This document shows positions 8,970 to 18,622 of a stretch of 64,000 nt of DNA, piece after piece. The stretch is from Shinella pollutisoli (GTDB taxonomy: Bacteria; Pseudomonadota; Alphaproteobacteria; Rhizobiales; Rhizobiaceae), in contig NZ_JANFDG010000019.1 of assembly GCF_024609765.1 (NCBI RefSeq), positions 50,496 through 114,495 of the forward strand, read 5' to 3'. Each line of letters starts with the position of its first letter. Position 1 is the stretch's first letter. Under the pieces are notes generated by a model, which did no database searches, was not told where the DNA came from, and saw only the letters and a program-made list of their open reading frames with translations. A program made the position numbers and the translations under genes.

Positions 8970-9476
8970 ATGACAGACGCCGTCATTTTCGTGGTCTTTC
9001 CGCTCTGCCTCGCGATCGCGGCCTTTTCCGACCTGTTCACGATGACCATCCCCAACCGGGTCTCGGCCATCCTGCTCGCCGCCTTCGTCATCGTCGCGCC
9101 GCTCGCCGGCCTCGGGCTCGCCGAAATCGCGATGCATCTTGCCGCCGGCCTCCTCGTCTTTTCCGTGTGCTTCGCCTTCTTCGCCCTCAACGTGATGGGC
9201 GGCGGCGATGCCAAGCTGCTGACGGCGAGCGCCGTCTGGTTCGGCATGACCTTCTCGCTCGTCGAGTACCTGGTCTACGTCTCGGTGTTCGGCGGCGTGC
9301 TGACGCTCGCGATCCTGGCGCTCCGCGCCCATACCGACGCGATCATGGCCTCGGGCCTGCGGCTTCCCGACCACCTGCTCTCGGCCAAGAAGGTGCCCTA
9401 CGGCGTGGCGATCGGCCTTGCCGCCTTCGCCGCCTATCCTTCCTCGCCGCTGATGCTGGCAGCCCTTTCGGGCTGA
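8970..9476 (+). CDS. cpaA: Prepilin peptidase of the Flp/Tad system
   Basis: This 168-residue polytopic membrane aspartyl peptidase is expected to process PilA and the TadE-like pseudopilins. Both catalytic aspartate motifs of the type IV prepilin peptidase family are present: FSDLFTMTIPNR near residue 20 and NVMGGGDAKLL near residue 73. It lacks the N-terminal methylase domain of PilD, as is usual for CpaA/TadV. It lies between the pilin terminator and the cpaB operon. Confidence 0.93.
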   Translation: MTDAVIFVVFPLCLAIAAFSDLFTMTIPNRVSAILLAAFVIVAPLAGLGLAEIAMHLAAGLLVFSVCFAFFALNVMGGGDAKLLTASAVWFGMTFSLVEYLVYVSVFGGVLTLAILALRAHTDAIMASGLRLPDHLLSAKKVPYGVAIGLAAFAAYPSSPLMLAALSG

Positions 9477-9564
9477 TCGCCTCGACCTTTCCTCCGTACG
9501 TCATGGCCGGGGCCGCGAGGCGCCCGGCCTTTTCGCGCGGCCGCGGGCCCGGATCAACCGACGG

Positions 9565-9596
9565 TTAACCATGAACGTAAGGCGGGTGTTAACCAT
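9565..9596 (+). promoter_or_regulatory. Two TTAACCAT boxes upstream of cpaB (possible CtrA sites)
   Basis: Exact copies of TTAACCAT lie at 9565-9572 and 9589-9596, 24 bases apart and 61-92 bases before the cpaB start. TTAACCAT is a described CtrA half-site in Caulobacter. The pair sits where a promoter for the cpaBCDEF-tadBC operon would be expected. The match is visible in the sequence; the regulator is inferred. Confidence 0.45.
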
Positions 9597-9656
9597 AATT
9601 ATACCTTTGCCGGGCAATCTGCGCCGATAGAAGAGTCCGCAGCCCAGGGAAGCGAC

Positions 9657-10466
9657 ATGAAACCGGCGCGAATCATCATTCTGGCAGTGGCCGTCGTCTC
9701 GGCCGGCGTCGCGGGCGTGCTCGCCCTGCAGATCGCCCGCGGCGGCGCGTCCTCGCAAGAGCCGCAGACGGTCGTCGAGCACGAGCCGACGATCAACGTG
9801 CTGGTGGCCAAGGAGAGCCTGCCGGTCGGCTCCAGGCTCAACCCCGAGACGCTCGCCTGGGCGGCCTGGCCGGAGGGCTCGCTGGTCGAGGGCTTCATCA
9901 CCGACCGCAACCGCCCCGACGCGATGGAGAGCCTGAGCGGCGCGATCGTGCGCATGCCGATCTTCAACGGCGAGCCGGTGCGGCCGGAGAAGATCGCCGA
10001 TTCGTCGAACCGCATCATGTCCTCGCTGCTGCCGTCCGGCAAACGGGCGGTGGCGACGGAGATCTCGGTGGCGACCGGCGCCGGCGGCTTCATCCTGCCC
10101 AACGACCGGGTCGACGTGATCATGGTGCGCAAGAGCAGCGAAGGCTCGCTGCTGACGGAGACGGTGCTGTCCAACGTCAGGGTGCTGGCGATCGACCAGC
10201 AGATCCAGGAGAACGACGACGGCTCGAAGTCGGTGGTCGGCACGACCGCCACGCTGGAGCTCACCCCCGACCAGACCAAGGTGATCGCGGTCGCGCAGGA
10301 GATGGCCGAGCGGCTGTCGCTGGCGCTGCGCAGCATCGCCGACGCACAGGAGCCGGACACGACGGCGGCCGACTACCTGCTCAGCGGCGGCTCGGGCATG
10401 CCGGTCATACAGGTGATCAAGACGGGCGAAATCGTGACGGGCGGCAGTGCCGCCTCCCAGAGGTAA
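9657..10466 (+). CDS. cpaB: Flp pilus assembly protein CpaB/RcpC
   Basis: The 269-residue protein has an N-terminal membrane segment (residues 4-24) followed by a periplasmic region with a SAF-like domain: INVLVAKESLPVGSRLNPETL near residue 42 and a second part with GAGGFILPNDRVDVIMV near 140. RcpC/CpaB proteins are thought to work with the outer-membrane secretin, possibly on peptidoglycan. It begins the plus-strand pilus operon, with AGGGAAGCGAC before its ATG, and cpaC follows after 12 bases. Confidence 0.93.
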   Translation: MKPARIIILAVAVVSAGVAGVLALQIARGGASSQEPQTVVEHEPTINVLVAKESLPVGSRLNPETLAWAAWPEGSLVEGFITDRNRPDAMESLSGAIVRMPIFNGEPVRPEKIADSSNRIMSSLLPSGKRAVATEISVATGAGGFILPNDRVDVIMVRKSSEGSLLTETVLSNVRVLAIDQQIQENDDGSKSVVGTTATLELTPDQTKVIAVAQEMAERLSLALRSIADAQEPDTTAADYLLSGGSGMPVIQVIKTGEIVTGGSAASQR

Positions 10467-10478
10467 CAGGAGCTGAAC

Positions 10479-12023
10479 GTGCTTGGAATCGCGAAGACCT
10501 TTCGAGCTTCTGTCGCCGGCGGAACCGCGTTCTGCCTGGCGCTGTCCGGCCTGCCCGCCGCCGTCGTGACCGGACAGCCCGCCGGCGTGGCCGAAGCCGC
10601 CTCCTCCTCGATCATCCGCATCAGCGACAGCGGCCCCGGCGCGCGCAAGTCGATCAAGCTCGGCCTCAACAAGGCGCTGGTCATCGACCTGCCGACCGAC
10701 GCGCACGACATCCTCGTCGCCGATCCGGTGAAGGCCGACGCCGTCACCCGCACCTCGCGCCGCATCTACCTGTTCGGCAAGGAGGTCGGCCAGACCAACA
10801 TCTTCATCTTCGGGCCGGGCGGCGAGGAGATCGTCTCGATCGACCTCGACGTCGAGCGCGACATCGGCGGGCTGGAGGCGCACCTGCGCCGCTTCATCCC
10901 CGATTCCGACATCGAGGTCGAGATCATCTCCGACAACATCGTGCTGAACGGCACGGTGCGCACGCCGCAGGACGCGGCGAAGGCCAAGCAGCTCGCCGAG
11001 ATCTTCCTGACCGGCGGCGAGGCGACGACCCGCACGATCACCGCCCAGGGCAACAACGGCGACGCCGCGATCTTCGGCGAGGACCGCCAGCGCTCGCAGA
11101 TCGTCAACATGCTGAAGATCGAGGGCGAGGACCAGGTGACGCTGAAGATCACCGTCGCCGAGGTCAGCCGGCAGGTGCTGAAGCAGCTCGGCTTCAACGG
11201 CTCGGTCCAGGGATCGAGCGGCGGCATCTCCTTCCGCAACCCGACCAATCTCGGCGGGGCGGCGGACTGGGCCTCCAACGGCTCGCTCGCCGGCACGGTC
11301 GGCAGCATCGCGCTCGCCAGCTACATGAGCGCCATGGAGCAGGCCGGCGTGATGCGCACGCTCGCCGAGCCGAGCCTGACGGCGATCTCCGGCGAGGAGG
11401 CGCGCTTCTACGTCGGCGGCGAGTTCCGCCTGCCCACCTCGCAGACGATCGCCGCCAACGACGACGGCGGGCGCACGGTGACGCGCGAGGTCTCGGAGGT
11501 GGAATACGGCATCCGCCTCAATTTCCGCCCGGTCGTGCTGTCGCCGGGCCGCATCAGCCTGCGCGTCGAGACGGAGGTGTCCGAGCCGACCTTCGAGGGC
11601 TCGGCCGCCTATGCCGGCAACAACGACATCCCCGGCCTGACGGCGCTCGGCATCCGCCGCCGCGAGGCGACGACCAGCGTGGAGCTGCCTTCCGGCGGCT
11701 CGATCGTCATCGCCGGCCTCGTCAAGGACGACATCCGCCAGGCGGTCTCCGGCCTGCCGGGCCTCTCCAAGGTGCCGGTCTTCGGCACGCTGTTCCGCTC
11801 CAAGGACTTCGTGCGCAACGAGACGGAGATGGTCATCATCGCGACCCCCTACCTCGTGCAGCCGGTGGCGCGCACGGCGCTGGCGAGGCCCGACGACAAC
11901 TTCAACCCGACGAACGACGCGGCGAGCTTCTTCCTCGGCAAGGTCAACAAGATCTACGGCCGCCGGCAGGACGCGTTGCCGGCCGGCAACTACCACGGCT
12001 CCATCGGCTTCATCTACAAGTGA
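10479..12023 (+). CDS. cpaC: Outer-membrane secretin of the Flp/Tad pilus
   Basis: This 514-residue secretin forms the outer-membrane channel for the pilus. It has a signal peptide, a pil_N domain (about residues 48-115), a BON-like segment (about residues 130-190), and the C-terminal secretin domain with VEYGIRLNFRPVVL, SGGSIVIAGLV and VPVFGTLFRS (about residues 345-440). The start is a GTG with AGGAG eight bases upstream. Its pil_N domain is paralogous to the small protein at 7922-8335. Confidence 0.95.
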   Translation: MLGIAKTFRASVAGGTAFCLALSGLPAAVVTGQPAGVAEAASSSIIRISDSGPGARKSIKLGLNKALVIDLPTDAHDILVADPVKADAVTRTSRRIYLFGKEVGQTNIFIFGPGGEEIVSIDLDVERDIGGLEAHLRRFIPDSDIEVEIISDNIVLNGTVRTPQDAAKAKQLAEIFLTGGEATTRTITAQGNNGDAAIFGEDRQRSQIVNMLKIEGEDQVTLKITVAEVSRQVLKQLGFNGSVQGSSGGISFRNPTNLGGAADWASNGSLAGTVGSIALASYMSAMEQAGVMRTLAEPSLTAISGEEARFYVGGEFRLPTSQTIAANDDGGRTVTREVSEVEYGIRLNFRPVVLSPGRISLRVETEVSEPTFEGSAAYAGNNDIPGLTALGIRRREATTSVELPSGGSIVIAGLVKDDIRQAVSGLPGLSKVPVFGTLFRSKDFVRNETEMVIIATPYLVQPVARTALARPDDNFNPTNDAASFFLGKVNKIYGRRQDALPAGNYHGSIGFIYK

Positions 12024-12036
12024 CGGGCTCAAGGAC

Positions 12037-12735
12037 ATGAACACGACCGATCGCCAGACCCGTCTTTCCGCAAGGGACCGCACCATGCAGAGGCTCCTCG
12101 TCGCCGCCCTCCTCGTCTCCGCGGCGGCGCTCGCCGGCTGCGGCGCCAACCCGGACCGCAATGCGACGCATTCGATCCCGGACGACTACCGCACGCGCCA
12201 TCCGATCGTGCTGACGGAGGCCGAGCACACGATGGACATCCCGGTCGCCACCGGCGACCGCTCGCTGCCGCGCGCCGTGCGCGACAACATCCGCGGCTTC
12301 GCCGCCGAGCACGCGTCGAAATCGCGCGGCGCGATCCAGATCATGCTGCCGCGCGGCTCGGCCAATGCGGGCAGCGCCGACCGCGCGCGCAAGGAGATCC
12401 GCGCCACGCTGACGGCGGCCGGCGTTCCGCGCGACCGCATCATCGAGACCAGCTACGACGCGGGCGGCTACGGCGACATCGCGCCCATCCGGCTCGCCTT
12501 CTTCGCCATCGCCGCGAAGACGGGCCCTTGCGGCGAATGGCCGGAAGACCTCGTCGAGAACACGATGGAGAACCGCAACTACCACAATTTCGGCTGCGCG
12601 ACGCAATCCAACCTCGCCGCGCAGATCGCCAATCCGATGGACCTCGTGCAGCCGCGCGGCATGTCGCCGATCGACGCGGAGCGGCGCGGCGTCGTCATCG
12701 AGACCTACCGCGACGAAGGCCAGCCGCTGCTGTGA
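12037..12735 (+). CDS. cpaD: CpaD-family pilus lipoprotein
   Basis: The 232-residue protein has a lipoprotein signal with lipobox LAGC around residue 36, so it should be anchored in the outer membrane and assist the CpaC secretin. The middle part, with DIPVATGDRSLP and FAAEHASKSRGAIQIMLP, and the conserved NFGCATQSNLAAQIANP near residue 190 are typical CpaD features. An internal ATG at 12085 with AAGGGA upstream would give a shorter, more usual signal peptide and may be the true start. Confidence 0.92.
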   Translation: MNTTDRQTRLSARDRTMQRLLVAALLVSAAALAGCGANPDRNATHSIPDDYRTRHPIVLTEAEHTMDIPVATGDRSLPRAVRDNIRGFAAEHASKSRGAIQIMLPRGSANAGSADRARKEIRATLTAAGVPRDRIIETSYDAGGYGDIAPIRLAFFAIAAKTGPCGEWPEDLVENTMENRNYHNFGCATQSNLAAQIANPMDLVQPRGMSPIDAERRGVVIETYRDEGQPLL

Positions 12736-12795
12736 CGATCACGGCGCGGGACGAAACCCTCCGGTCCGCCGGACTTCAAGCAACGGGCATGAGCG

Positions 12796-14079
12796 ATGAG
12801 CACGATAGACTACACGATTGAGCCGGCCGTCGAGGAGCACGGCGAGGAGACGGCAAGGCCCGCCGACCTCGAGGCCGTCCGCCCGCTGCCGCGCATCTCC
12901 GTCCACGCCTTCTGCGAGAGCGAGGCCATGCTGCGCACGATGGAGCGCTGCGGCCAGGACCGCCGCATGTCGAAGGTGAGCCTCAGGATCTCCAGCGCCA
13001 GCATCGCGGCGGCGGCGAACATGTTCGCCTCCGCGCCGACCCCGAACCTGCTGATCCTCGAGACCTCGACCGAGCCGCGCGGCATCATGGACGAGCTCGC
13101 GCCGCTCGCCGAGGTCTGCGACCCCTCGACCAAGGTCATCATCGTCGGCCGCTACAACGACATCCCGCTCTACCGCGAGCTGCTGCGCAACGGCATTTCC
13201 GAATACATGGTCGGCCCCGTCGCCATGCCCGACATCCTTGCGGCCATGGCGGCGATCTTCGTCGACCCGGAGGCCGAGCCGCTCGGCAAGACCGTCGCCT
13301 TCATCGGCGCCAAGGGCGGCTGCGGCTCCTCGACGATCGCCCACAACTGCGCCTTCGACGTCTCCAACCTGTTCCAGACCGAGGTGATCCTCGCCGACCT
13401 CGACCTGCCCTACGGCACCGCCAACATCGACTTCGACCAGGACCCGCCGCAGGGCATCTCCGAGGCCGTCTACGCGCCGGAGCGCCTCGACGAGGTCTTC
13501 CTCGACCGCCTGCTGACCAAGTGCTCCGAGCATCTGTCACTGCTCGCCGCCCCCTCGATGCTCGACCGCGCCTACGACCTCGACCGCGGCTCCTTCCAGC
13601 CGATCCTCGAGCTCGTCCAGCGCACCGCGCCCGTCACCGTACTCGACGTGCCGCATGTCTGGTCGGAGTGGACGCGGGTGCTGCTGTCCGAGGTCGACGA
13701 GGTGGTGATCACCGCCGTGCCGGACCTCGCCAACCTGCGCAACGCGAAGAACATGTTCGACGCGCTGAAGAAGCTGAGGCCCAACGACAAGGCGCCGCAC
13801 CTCGTGCTGAACCAGGTCGGCGTTCCGAAACGGCCGGAGATCGCGCCCGACGACTTCTGCGACCCGCTGGAGACGCAGCCGGTCGCCGTCATCCCCTTCG
13901 ACGCCCAGCTCTTCGGCACGGCGGCCAACAGCGGGCGGATGATCGCGGAGCTCGACCGCAAGTCGCCGACGGCGGAGACCTTCTCGCAGCTCGCCCATCT
14001 CGTGACGGGCCGCGCGACGGTCAAGAAGCCCCGGAAGGCCGGCCTCGGCAATCTGCTGGGGCTTCTCGGGCGCAAGTGA
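12796..14079 (+). CDS. cpaE: Pilus assembly ATPase CpaE/TadZ
   Basis: This 427-residue MinD/ParA-like protein helps localise the Tad apparatus. The N-terminal part (residues 35-155) looks like an atypical receiver domain. The ATPase part starts at VAFIGAKGGCGSST, a deviant Walker A at about residues 171-180, followed by VILADLDLPYGTANIDF and VVITAVPDLANLRNA. It lies in the operon between cpaD and cpaF; the 60-base gap to cpaD shows no terminator. Confidence 0.94.
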   Translation: MSTIDYTIEPAVEEHGEETARPADLEAVRPLPRISVHAFCESEAMLRTMERCGQDRRMSKVSLRISSASIAAAANMFASAPTPNLLILETSTEPRGIMDELAPLAEVCDPSTKVIIVGRYNDIPLYRELLRNGISEYMVGPVAMPDILAAMAAIFVDPEAEPLGKTVAFIGAKGGCGSSTIAHNCAFDVSNLFQTEVILADLDLPYGTANIDFDQDPPQGISEAVYAPERLDEVFLDRLLTKCSEHLSLLAAPSMLDRAYDLDRGSFQPILELVQRTAPVTVLDVPHVWSEWTRVLLSEVDEVVITAVPDLANLRNAKNMFDALKKLRPNDKAPHLVLNQVGVPKRPEIAPDDFCDPLETQPVAVIPFDAQLFGTAANSGRMIAELDRKSPTAETFSQLAHLVTGRATVKKPRKAGLGNLLGLLGRK

Positions 14080-14109
14080 AACCGATCAAGACGGACTGGA
14101 TGAGATAGG

Positions 14110-15594
14110 ATGTTCGGCAAGCGCGGCAACGACGGTTTCGGCAAGAGCGGCGGCCAGGTCGGCCAGGCGGCCCACCAGCCTGCGCCCGCGGCCCCTTCGG
14201 GCACGGTCATGGAGCGGCCGCCGGTCGTGGCGCCGCCGCCCATCCAGCCCGTGTTCGAGCCGGCCCCCGCGCCGGCGGCGACGCCGGCGGCCGCCGTACG
14301 CCGCCGCCCGGCGCGCACCGAGGACTATTACGACACGAAGAGCCAGGTCTTCTCCGCGCTCATCGACACGATCGACCTGTCGCAGCTCGCCAAGCTCGAT
14401 ACCGAGAGCGCGCGCGAGGAAATCCGCGACATCGTCAACGACATCATCACGATCAAGAACTTCGCGATGTCGATCTCCGAGCAGGAGGAGCTGCTCGACG
14501 ACATCTGCAACGACGTGCTCGGCTACGGCCCGCTGGAGCCGCTGCTCGCGCGCGACGACATCGCCGACATCATGGTCAACGGCGCCGGCAAGACCTATAT
14601 CGAAGTGGGCGGCAAGGTGCAGGAATCGGAGATCCGCTTCCGCGACAACGCCCAGCTCCTCTCGATCTGCCAGCGCATCGTCAGCCAGGTCGGCCGCCGC
14701 GTCGACGAATCGAGCCCGATCTGCGACGCGCGGCTGCCCGACGGCTCGCGCGTCAACGTCATCGCCCCGCCGCTCGCCATCGACGGCACCGCGCTCACCA
14801 TCCGCAAGTTCAAGAAGGACAAGCTGACGCTCGACCAGCTCGTCAAGTTCGGCTCGATCACGCCGGAAGGGGCGACACTCCTGCAGATCATCGGCCGCGT
14901 GCGCTGCAACGTCGTCATCTCCGGCGGCACGGGCTCGGGCAAGACGACGCTGCTCAACTGCCTCACCCGCTACATCGACACCGACGAGCGCGTCATCACC
15001 TGCGAGGACTCCGCCGAGCTCCAGCTCCAGCAGCCGCATGTCGTGCGCCTAGAGACCCGCCCGCCGAACATCGAGGGCGAGGGCGAGATCACCATGCGCG
15101 ACCTCATCAAGAACTGCCTGCGCATGCGGCCCGAGCGCATCATCGTCGGCGAAGTGCGCGGACCGGAGGTCTTCGACCTGCTGCAGGCGATGAACACCGG
15201 CCACGACGGCTCGATGGGCACGATCCACGCCAACACGCCGCGCGAATGCCTCTCGCGCATGGAATCGATGATCGCCATGGGCGGCTACACGCTGCCGGCC
15301 AAGACCGTGCGCGAGATCATCGCCGGCTCGATCGACGTCATCATCCAGGCCTCGCGGCTTCGCGACGGCTCGCGCCGCATCACCCACATCACCGAGGTGG
15401 TCGGCATGGAGGGCGACGTCATCGTCACCCAGGACCTGATGCGTTTCGAGATCGAGGGGGAGGACGCCAACGGCCGCATCCTCGGCCGGCACAAGGGCAC
15501 GGGCATCGGCAAGCCGCACTTCTGGGACCGCGCCCGCTATTTCAACGAAGACAAGCGCCTGGCGGCGACGCTCGACGCGATGGACAAGCCGTAA
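14110..15594 (+). CDS. cpaF: Pilus assembly secretion ATPase CpaF/TadA
   Basis: This 494-residue hexameric ATPase of the type II/IV secretion superfamily powers pilus extension (and retraction in some Tad systems). A proline/alanine-rich N-terminal linker (residues 20-70) precedes the N-domain. The Walker A is [10 protein letters not shown] (271-280), the Asp box is CEDSAEL near 298, the Walker B is RIIVGEVRG near 345, and the His box is GSMGTIHAN near 367. It sits upstream of its membrane partners tadB and tadC. Confidence 0.97.
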   Translation: MFGKRGNDGFGKSGGQVGQAAHQPAPAAPSGTVMERPPVVAPPPIQPVFEPAPAPAATPAAAVRRRPARTEDYYDTKSQVFSALIDTIDLSQLAKLDTESAREEIRDIVNDIITIKNFAMSISEQEELLDDICNDVLGYGPLEPLLARDDIADIMVNGAGKTYIEVGGKVQESEIRFRDNAQLLSICQRIVSQVGRRVDESSPICDARLPDGSRVNVIAPPLAIDGTALTIRKFKKDKLTLDQLVKFGSITPEGATLLQIIGRVRCNVVISGGTGSGKTTLLNCLTRYIDTDERVITCEDSAELQLQQPHVVRLETRPPNIEGEGEITMRDLIKNCLRMRPERIIVGEVRGPEVFDLLQAMNTGHDGSMGTIHANTPRECLSRMESMIAMGGYTLPAKTVREIIAGSIDVIIQASRLRDGSRRITHITEVVGMEGDVIVTQDLMRFEIEGEDANGRILGRHKGTGIGKPHFWDRARYFNEDKRLAATLDAMDKP

Positions 15595-15612
15595 GGGGCG
15601 GACGGGCGAGCG

Positions 15613-16623
15613 ATGTTCGGACTGGATATCACCATCGTTGCGATCATCGCGCTGGCGGCGCTGTCCACCGCCGGCCTCGCCTACGGCCTGCTGTTCTCCC
15701 GCATCGAGGCGCAGAAGAAGGCCGAAAGCCGGGTGCGCCGCGTCAAGACGGCGGAGACGGACCAGTCCAAGGCCAAGGCCGCGCGCGACCGCATGCAGGA
15801 GATGTCGAAGCGCCGCAAGTCGGTGCAGGATTCGCTGAAGGAGCTGGAGAAGAAGCAGCAGGAGCAGACGAAGCGGGTGGCCGCCACCCTCAAGGCCCGG
15901 CTTTCCCAGGCGGGCCTGTCGATCGGCACCACGCAGTTCTACCTGCTCAGCGCCGCCTTCGGCCTCTTCTCGCTCGTGCTCGCCTTCCTTGCCGGCGTGC
16001 CGCCGCTCGTCTGCCTCGGCATCGCCTTCATCGCGGCCGTCGGCGTGCCGCGCTGGTTCGTCGGCCATCTCGTCAAGCGCCGGCTGAACAAGTTCCTGGA
16101 GGAGTTCCCGAACTCGCTCGACATCATGGTGCGCTCGATCAAGTCGGGCCTGCCGCTCACCGACGCGCTGCGCCTGATCGCGGCGGAAGGGCAGGAGCCG
16201 GTGCGCAGCGAGTTCCGCCGCATCGTCGAATCGCAGCAGCTCGGCCTCGGCGTGCCCGAGGCCTGCGCGCGCATGTTCACCAGCATCCCGCTGCAGGAGG
16301 TCAACTTCTTCGCCATCGTCATCGCCATCCAGAGCCAGGCCGGCGGCAACCTCTCCGAGGCGCTCGGCAACCTGTCGCGCGTGCTGCGCGAGCGGCGCAA
16401 GATGAAGGCGAAGATCAAGGCGCTGTCGATGGAGGCGAAGGCCTCGGCCGCCATCATCGGCGCGCTGCCCTTCATCGTCGCCTTCCTCGTCTACCTCACC
16501 TCGCCGGAATACATCATGATCCTGTTCCAGGATCCGCGCGGCCACCTGATCCTCGGCATCTCGGCGGTCTGGATGTCGATCGGCATCTTCGTCATGCGCA
16601 ACATGATCAACTTCGAGATCTAG
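15613..16623 (+). CDS. tadB: Tad pilus inner-membrane platform protein TadB
   Basis: This 336-residue protein belongs to the GspF/T2SSF family and is expected to couple the CpaF ATPase to pilin assembly. Features are an N-terminal membrane segment, a lysine/arginine-rich coiled region (residues 36-92), two central hydrophobic stretches, the T2SSF domain (ELPNS-type FPNSLDIMVRSIKSGLPL near 173), and two C-terminal membrane helices. It lies 18 bases after cpaF and 9 bases before tadC. Confidence 0.93.
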   Translation: MFGLDITIVAIIALAALSTAGLAYGLLFSRIEAQKKAESRVRRVKTAETDQSKAKAARDRMQEMSKRRKSVQDSLKELEKKQQEQTKRVAATLKARLSQAGLSIGTTQFYLLSAAFGLFSLVLAFLAGVPPLVCLGIAFIAAVGVPRWFVGHLVKRRLNKFLEEFPNSLDIMVRSIKSGLPLTDALRLIAAEGQEPVRSEFRRIVESQQLGLGVPEACARMFTSIPLQEVNFFAIVIAIQSQAGGNLSEALGNLSRVLRERRKMKAKIKALSMEAKASAAIIGALPFIVAFLVYLTSPEYIMILFQDPRGHLILGISAVWMSIGIFVMRNMINFEI

Positions 16624-16632
16624 GAGCCGACC

Positions 16633-17616
16633 GTGTCCGGACTTGCCGCCACCCTCACCGACCCGGCCGTCCTCCTGCCGGCCTTCGTGATGATCGCCGT
16701 GCTGGCGACCTTCTACACGCTCGCGGCTTCCTATTTCGAGCGCGGCGACCTCAACAAGCGCATGAAGGCGGTGGCGCTGGAGCGCGAGCAGATCCGCGCC
16801 CGCGAGCGCGCCCGCCTCAATGCCGAGGCCGCGCAGAGCAAGGCGAGCCTGCGCGCGCAGAACAACACCTCGGTGCGCCAGATCGTCGAGCGGCTGAACC
16901 TGCGCGAGGCGCTCGTCGACGCCAACACGATGAACCGGCTCAAGCAGGCGGGCTACCGTTCGCAGAACGCGCTCAACATCTTCCTCTTCGCCCGCTTCGT
17001 GCTGCCCTTCGTCTTCCTGGCGATCGGCGCCTTCTACATCTTCTATCTCGGCTATCTCGGCGACAAGCCGCTGCCGATACGCATCCTCGCCGTGATCGGC
17101 ACGGCCTATCTCGGCTTCTACGCGCCCAACATCTTCATCACCAACAAGATCTCGAAGCGCCAGGCCTCGATCCGCAAGGCCTGGCCGGACGCGCTGGACC
17201 TGATGCTGATCTGCGTCGAATCGGGGATCTCCATCGAGGTCGCCTTCCGCCGCGTCGCCGACGAGATCGCCATGGCCTCGGCGGAGCTCGCCGAGGAGCT
17301 GGTGCTGACCACCGCCGAGCTCTCCTTCCTGCAGGAACGCCGCGTCGCCTACGAGAACCTCGGCAACCGCATCGGCCTCGAGACGGTGAAGTCGGTGACG
17401 CAGGCGCTGATCCAGGCGGAGCGCTACGGCACGCCGCTCGCCCAGGCGCTGCGCGTGCTGGCGCAGGAATGTCGCGACCAGCGGATGAACGAGGCGGAGA
17501 AGAAGGCGGCGGCCCTGCCGCCGAAGCTCACCGTGCCGATGATCCTGTTCTTCCTGCCCGTCCTCGTCGCCGTCATCCTCGGCCCCGCCGGCATCCAGGT
17601 CGCCGACCGGTTCTGA
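16633..17616 (+). CDS. tadC: Tad pilus inner-membrane platform protein TadC
   Basis: This 327-residue T2SSF-family protein is paralogous to TadB and probably forms the inner-membrane platform with it. It has an N-terminal helix, a charged cytoplasmic stretch, two central membrane helices, a T2SSF domain with WPDALDLMLICVESGISIEVAF near residue 183, and a final hydrophobic segment (MILFFLPVLVAVILGPAG). The start is a GTG. It is the last gene of the rightward operon. Confidence 0.93.
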   Translation: MSGLAATLTDPAVLLPAFVMIAVLATFYTLAASYFERGDLNKRMKAVALEREQIRARERARLNAEAAQSKASLRAQNNTSVRQIVERLNLREALVDANTMNRLKQAGYRSQNALNIFLFARFVLPFVFLAIGAFYIFYLGYLGDKPLPIRILAVIGTAYLGFYAPNIFITNKISKRQASIRKAWPDALDLMLICVESGISIEVAFRRVADEIAMASAELAEELVLTTAELSFLQERRVAYENLGNRIGLETVKSVTQALIQAERYGTPLAQALRVLAQECRDQRMNEAEKKAAALPPKLTVPMILFFLPVLVAVILGPAGIQVADRF

Positions 17617-17634
17617 TCCCATACCATTTCCCGC

Positions 17635-17666
17635 AAAAAGAACGCCCCGGTCTTGCGGCCGGGGCG
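17635..17666 (-). terminator. Terminator of the TPR lipoprotein gene
   Basis: CGCCCCGG (17643-17650) pairs with CCGGGGCG (17659-17666). Read on the minus strand the hairpin is followed by TTCTTTTT. It lies between the convergent tadC and TPR-protein genes; on the plus strand no T run follows. Confidence 0.8.
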
Positions 17667-17691
17667 AAGCGTCTCCGGGAGGAGGAAGGGA

Positions 17692-18489
17692 TCAGTTCGT
17701 GTTCCTGCCGTCGTCGTCGGCGAGCTTCTTCCAGGCGTTCTGCTGGGCGAGCATGGAGCGCAGATAGGCGACGTTCGCCTCCGCCTGCCCGGCGGCCAGC
17801 TCCTGGCGGGCGATCGTCTCCGCCTCCTGGAAGCGGCCCTGCAGGCCGACGGTGAGCGCGAGGTTCTGGCGCACGCTGCTGTCGGCGCCGGGCTGGGCGA
17901 CGGCGGAGCGCAGGTAGGTCTCGGCCGTCTTCAGGTCGCGCGCCAGCAGGTAGGACATGCCGAGGTTGGAGAGCACCGAGGGCTCGTTCGGCTTGAGGTC
18001 GAGCGCCTCGCGGTAGCGCTGGCGGGCCTCGCCGGCGCGGCCGAGCTGGTCGAGGATCGCGCCCTCGGCCGATTTCAGCCGCCAGTCGGGCCGGTCGGGC
18101 GTCTGGGCCCTGAGGATCGTGTTCAGCGCCTGCTCGAGCTGGCCGGCGGCGGCCTGCGCCTTGCCGTAGGCGGCGAGCACCTCGCGGTCCTGCGGATGGA
18201 AGATCGCCACCTGCTGCATCACCGCGAGCGCCTGCTCGTTGCGGCCGTTCATGCGCAGGATGTTGGCGTAGTTCATGCCGACGTTGCGGTCCTTCGGGTT
18301 CTTCTCGTAGGCGCGGCCGACTGTCTCGGCGGCTCCGCGCAGCTCCGTCGCGTTCATCTGGTCCACCGGCCGCGCGAGCTTCGGCACTGAGCCGGTGGTG
18401 ATGTTGCTGGGCTTGCCCGCGCAGCCGGCCATCGCCGCGGCGATGGCGAGAAGCGCTGCACCTTTCAGAAGCCTTGCAGAAGCGGCCAT
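17692..18489 (-). CDS. tadD: TPR-repeat lipoprotein, TadD-like
   Basis: The 265-residue protein has a lipoprotein signal (AAAMAGCAGK, lipobox near residue 22). About five tetratricopeptide units follow, for example NPKDRNVGMNYANILRMNG and SVLSNLGMSYLLARDLKTAE. TadD-type lipoproteins are outer-membrane assembly factors for the secretin. Its position at the end of the pilus locus supports that role, although it is transcribed toward tadC with its own terminator. The ATG at 18489 is preferred over a TTG six bases upstream because GGGGA is then well spaced. Confidence 0.82.
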   Translation of the reverse strand: MAASARLLKGAALLAIAAAMAGCAGKPSNITTGSVPKLARPVDQMNATELRGAAETVGRAYEKNPKDRNVGMNYANILRMNGRNEQALAVMQQVAIFHPQDREVLAAYGKAQAAAGQLEQALNTILRAQTPDRPDWRLKSAEGAILDQLGRAGEARQRYREALDLKPNEPSVLSNLGMSYLLARDLKTAETYLRSAVAQPGADSSVRQNLALTVGLQGRFQEAETIARQELAAGQAEANVAYLRSMLAQQNAWKKLADDDGRNTN

Positions 18490-18622
18490 GATCAACGTCC
18501 CCGAGCGTATCCGGCTGACGCGGCGCCGAAGGAATCACGCCGCAATCCTCGCTCCAGCAATAGTCTGTTAACCCTAACGGATCGTTAATTCCCCGATTCC
18601 CGGCCGCGCCCAGAGGTTCCTC

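Noticed and set aside
9501..12161. Minus-strand open frame of 886 codons opposite cpaB and cpaC
   Set aside because: It mirrors the third-position GC of the real pilus genes and has no recognisable protein.
15049..17622. Minus-strand open frame of 857 codons opposite cpaF, tadB and tadC
   Set aside because: It is a shadow of the three pilus genes; its composition is acidic and histidine-rich with no motifs.
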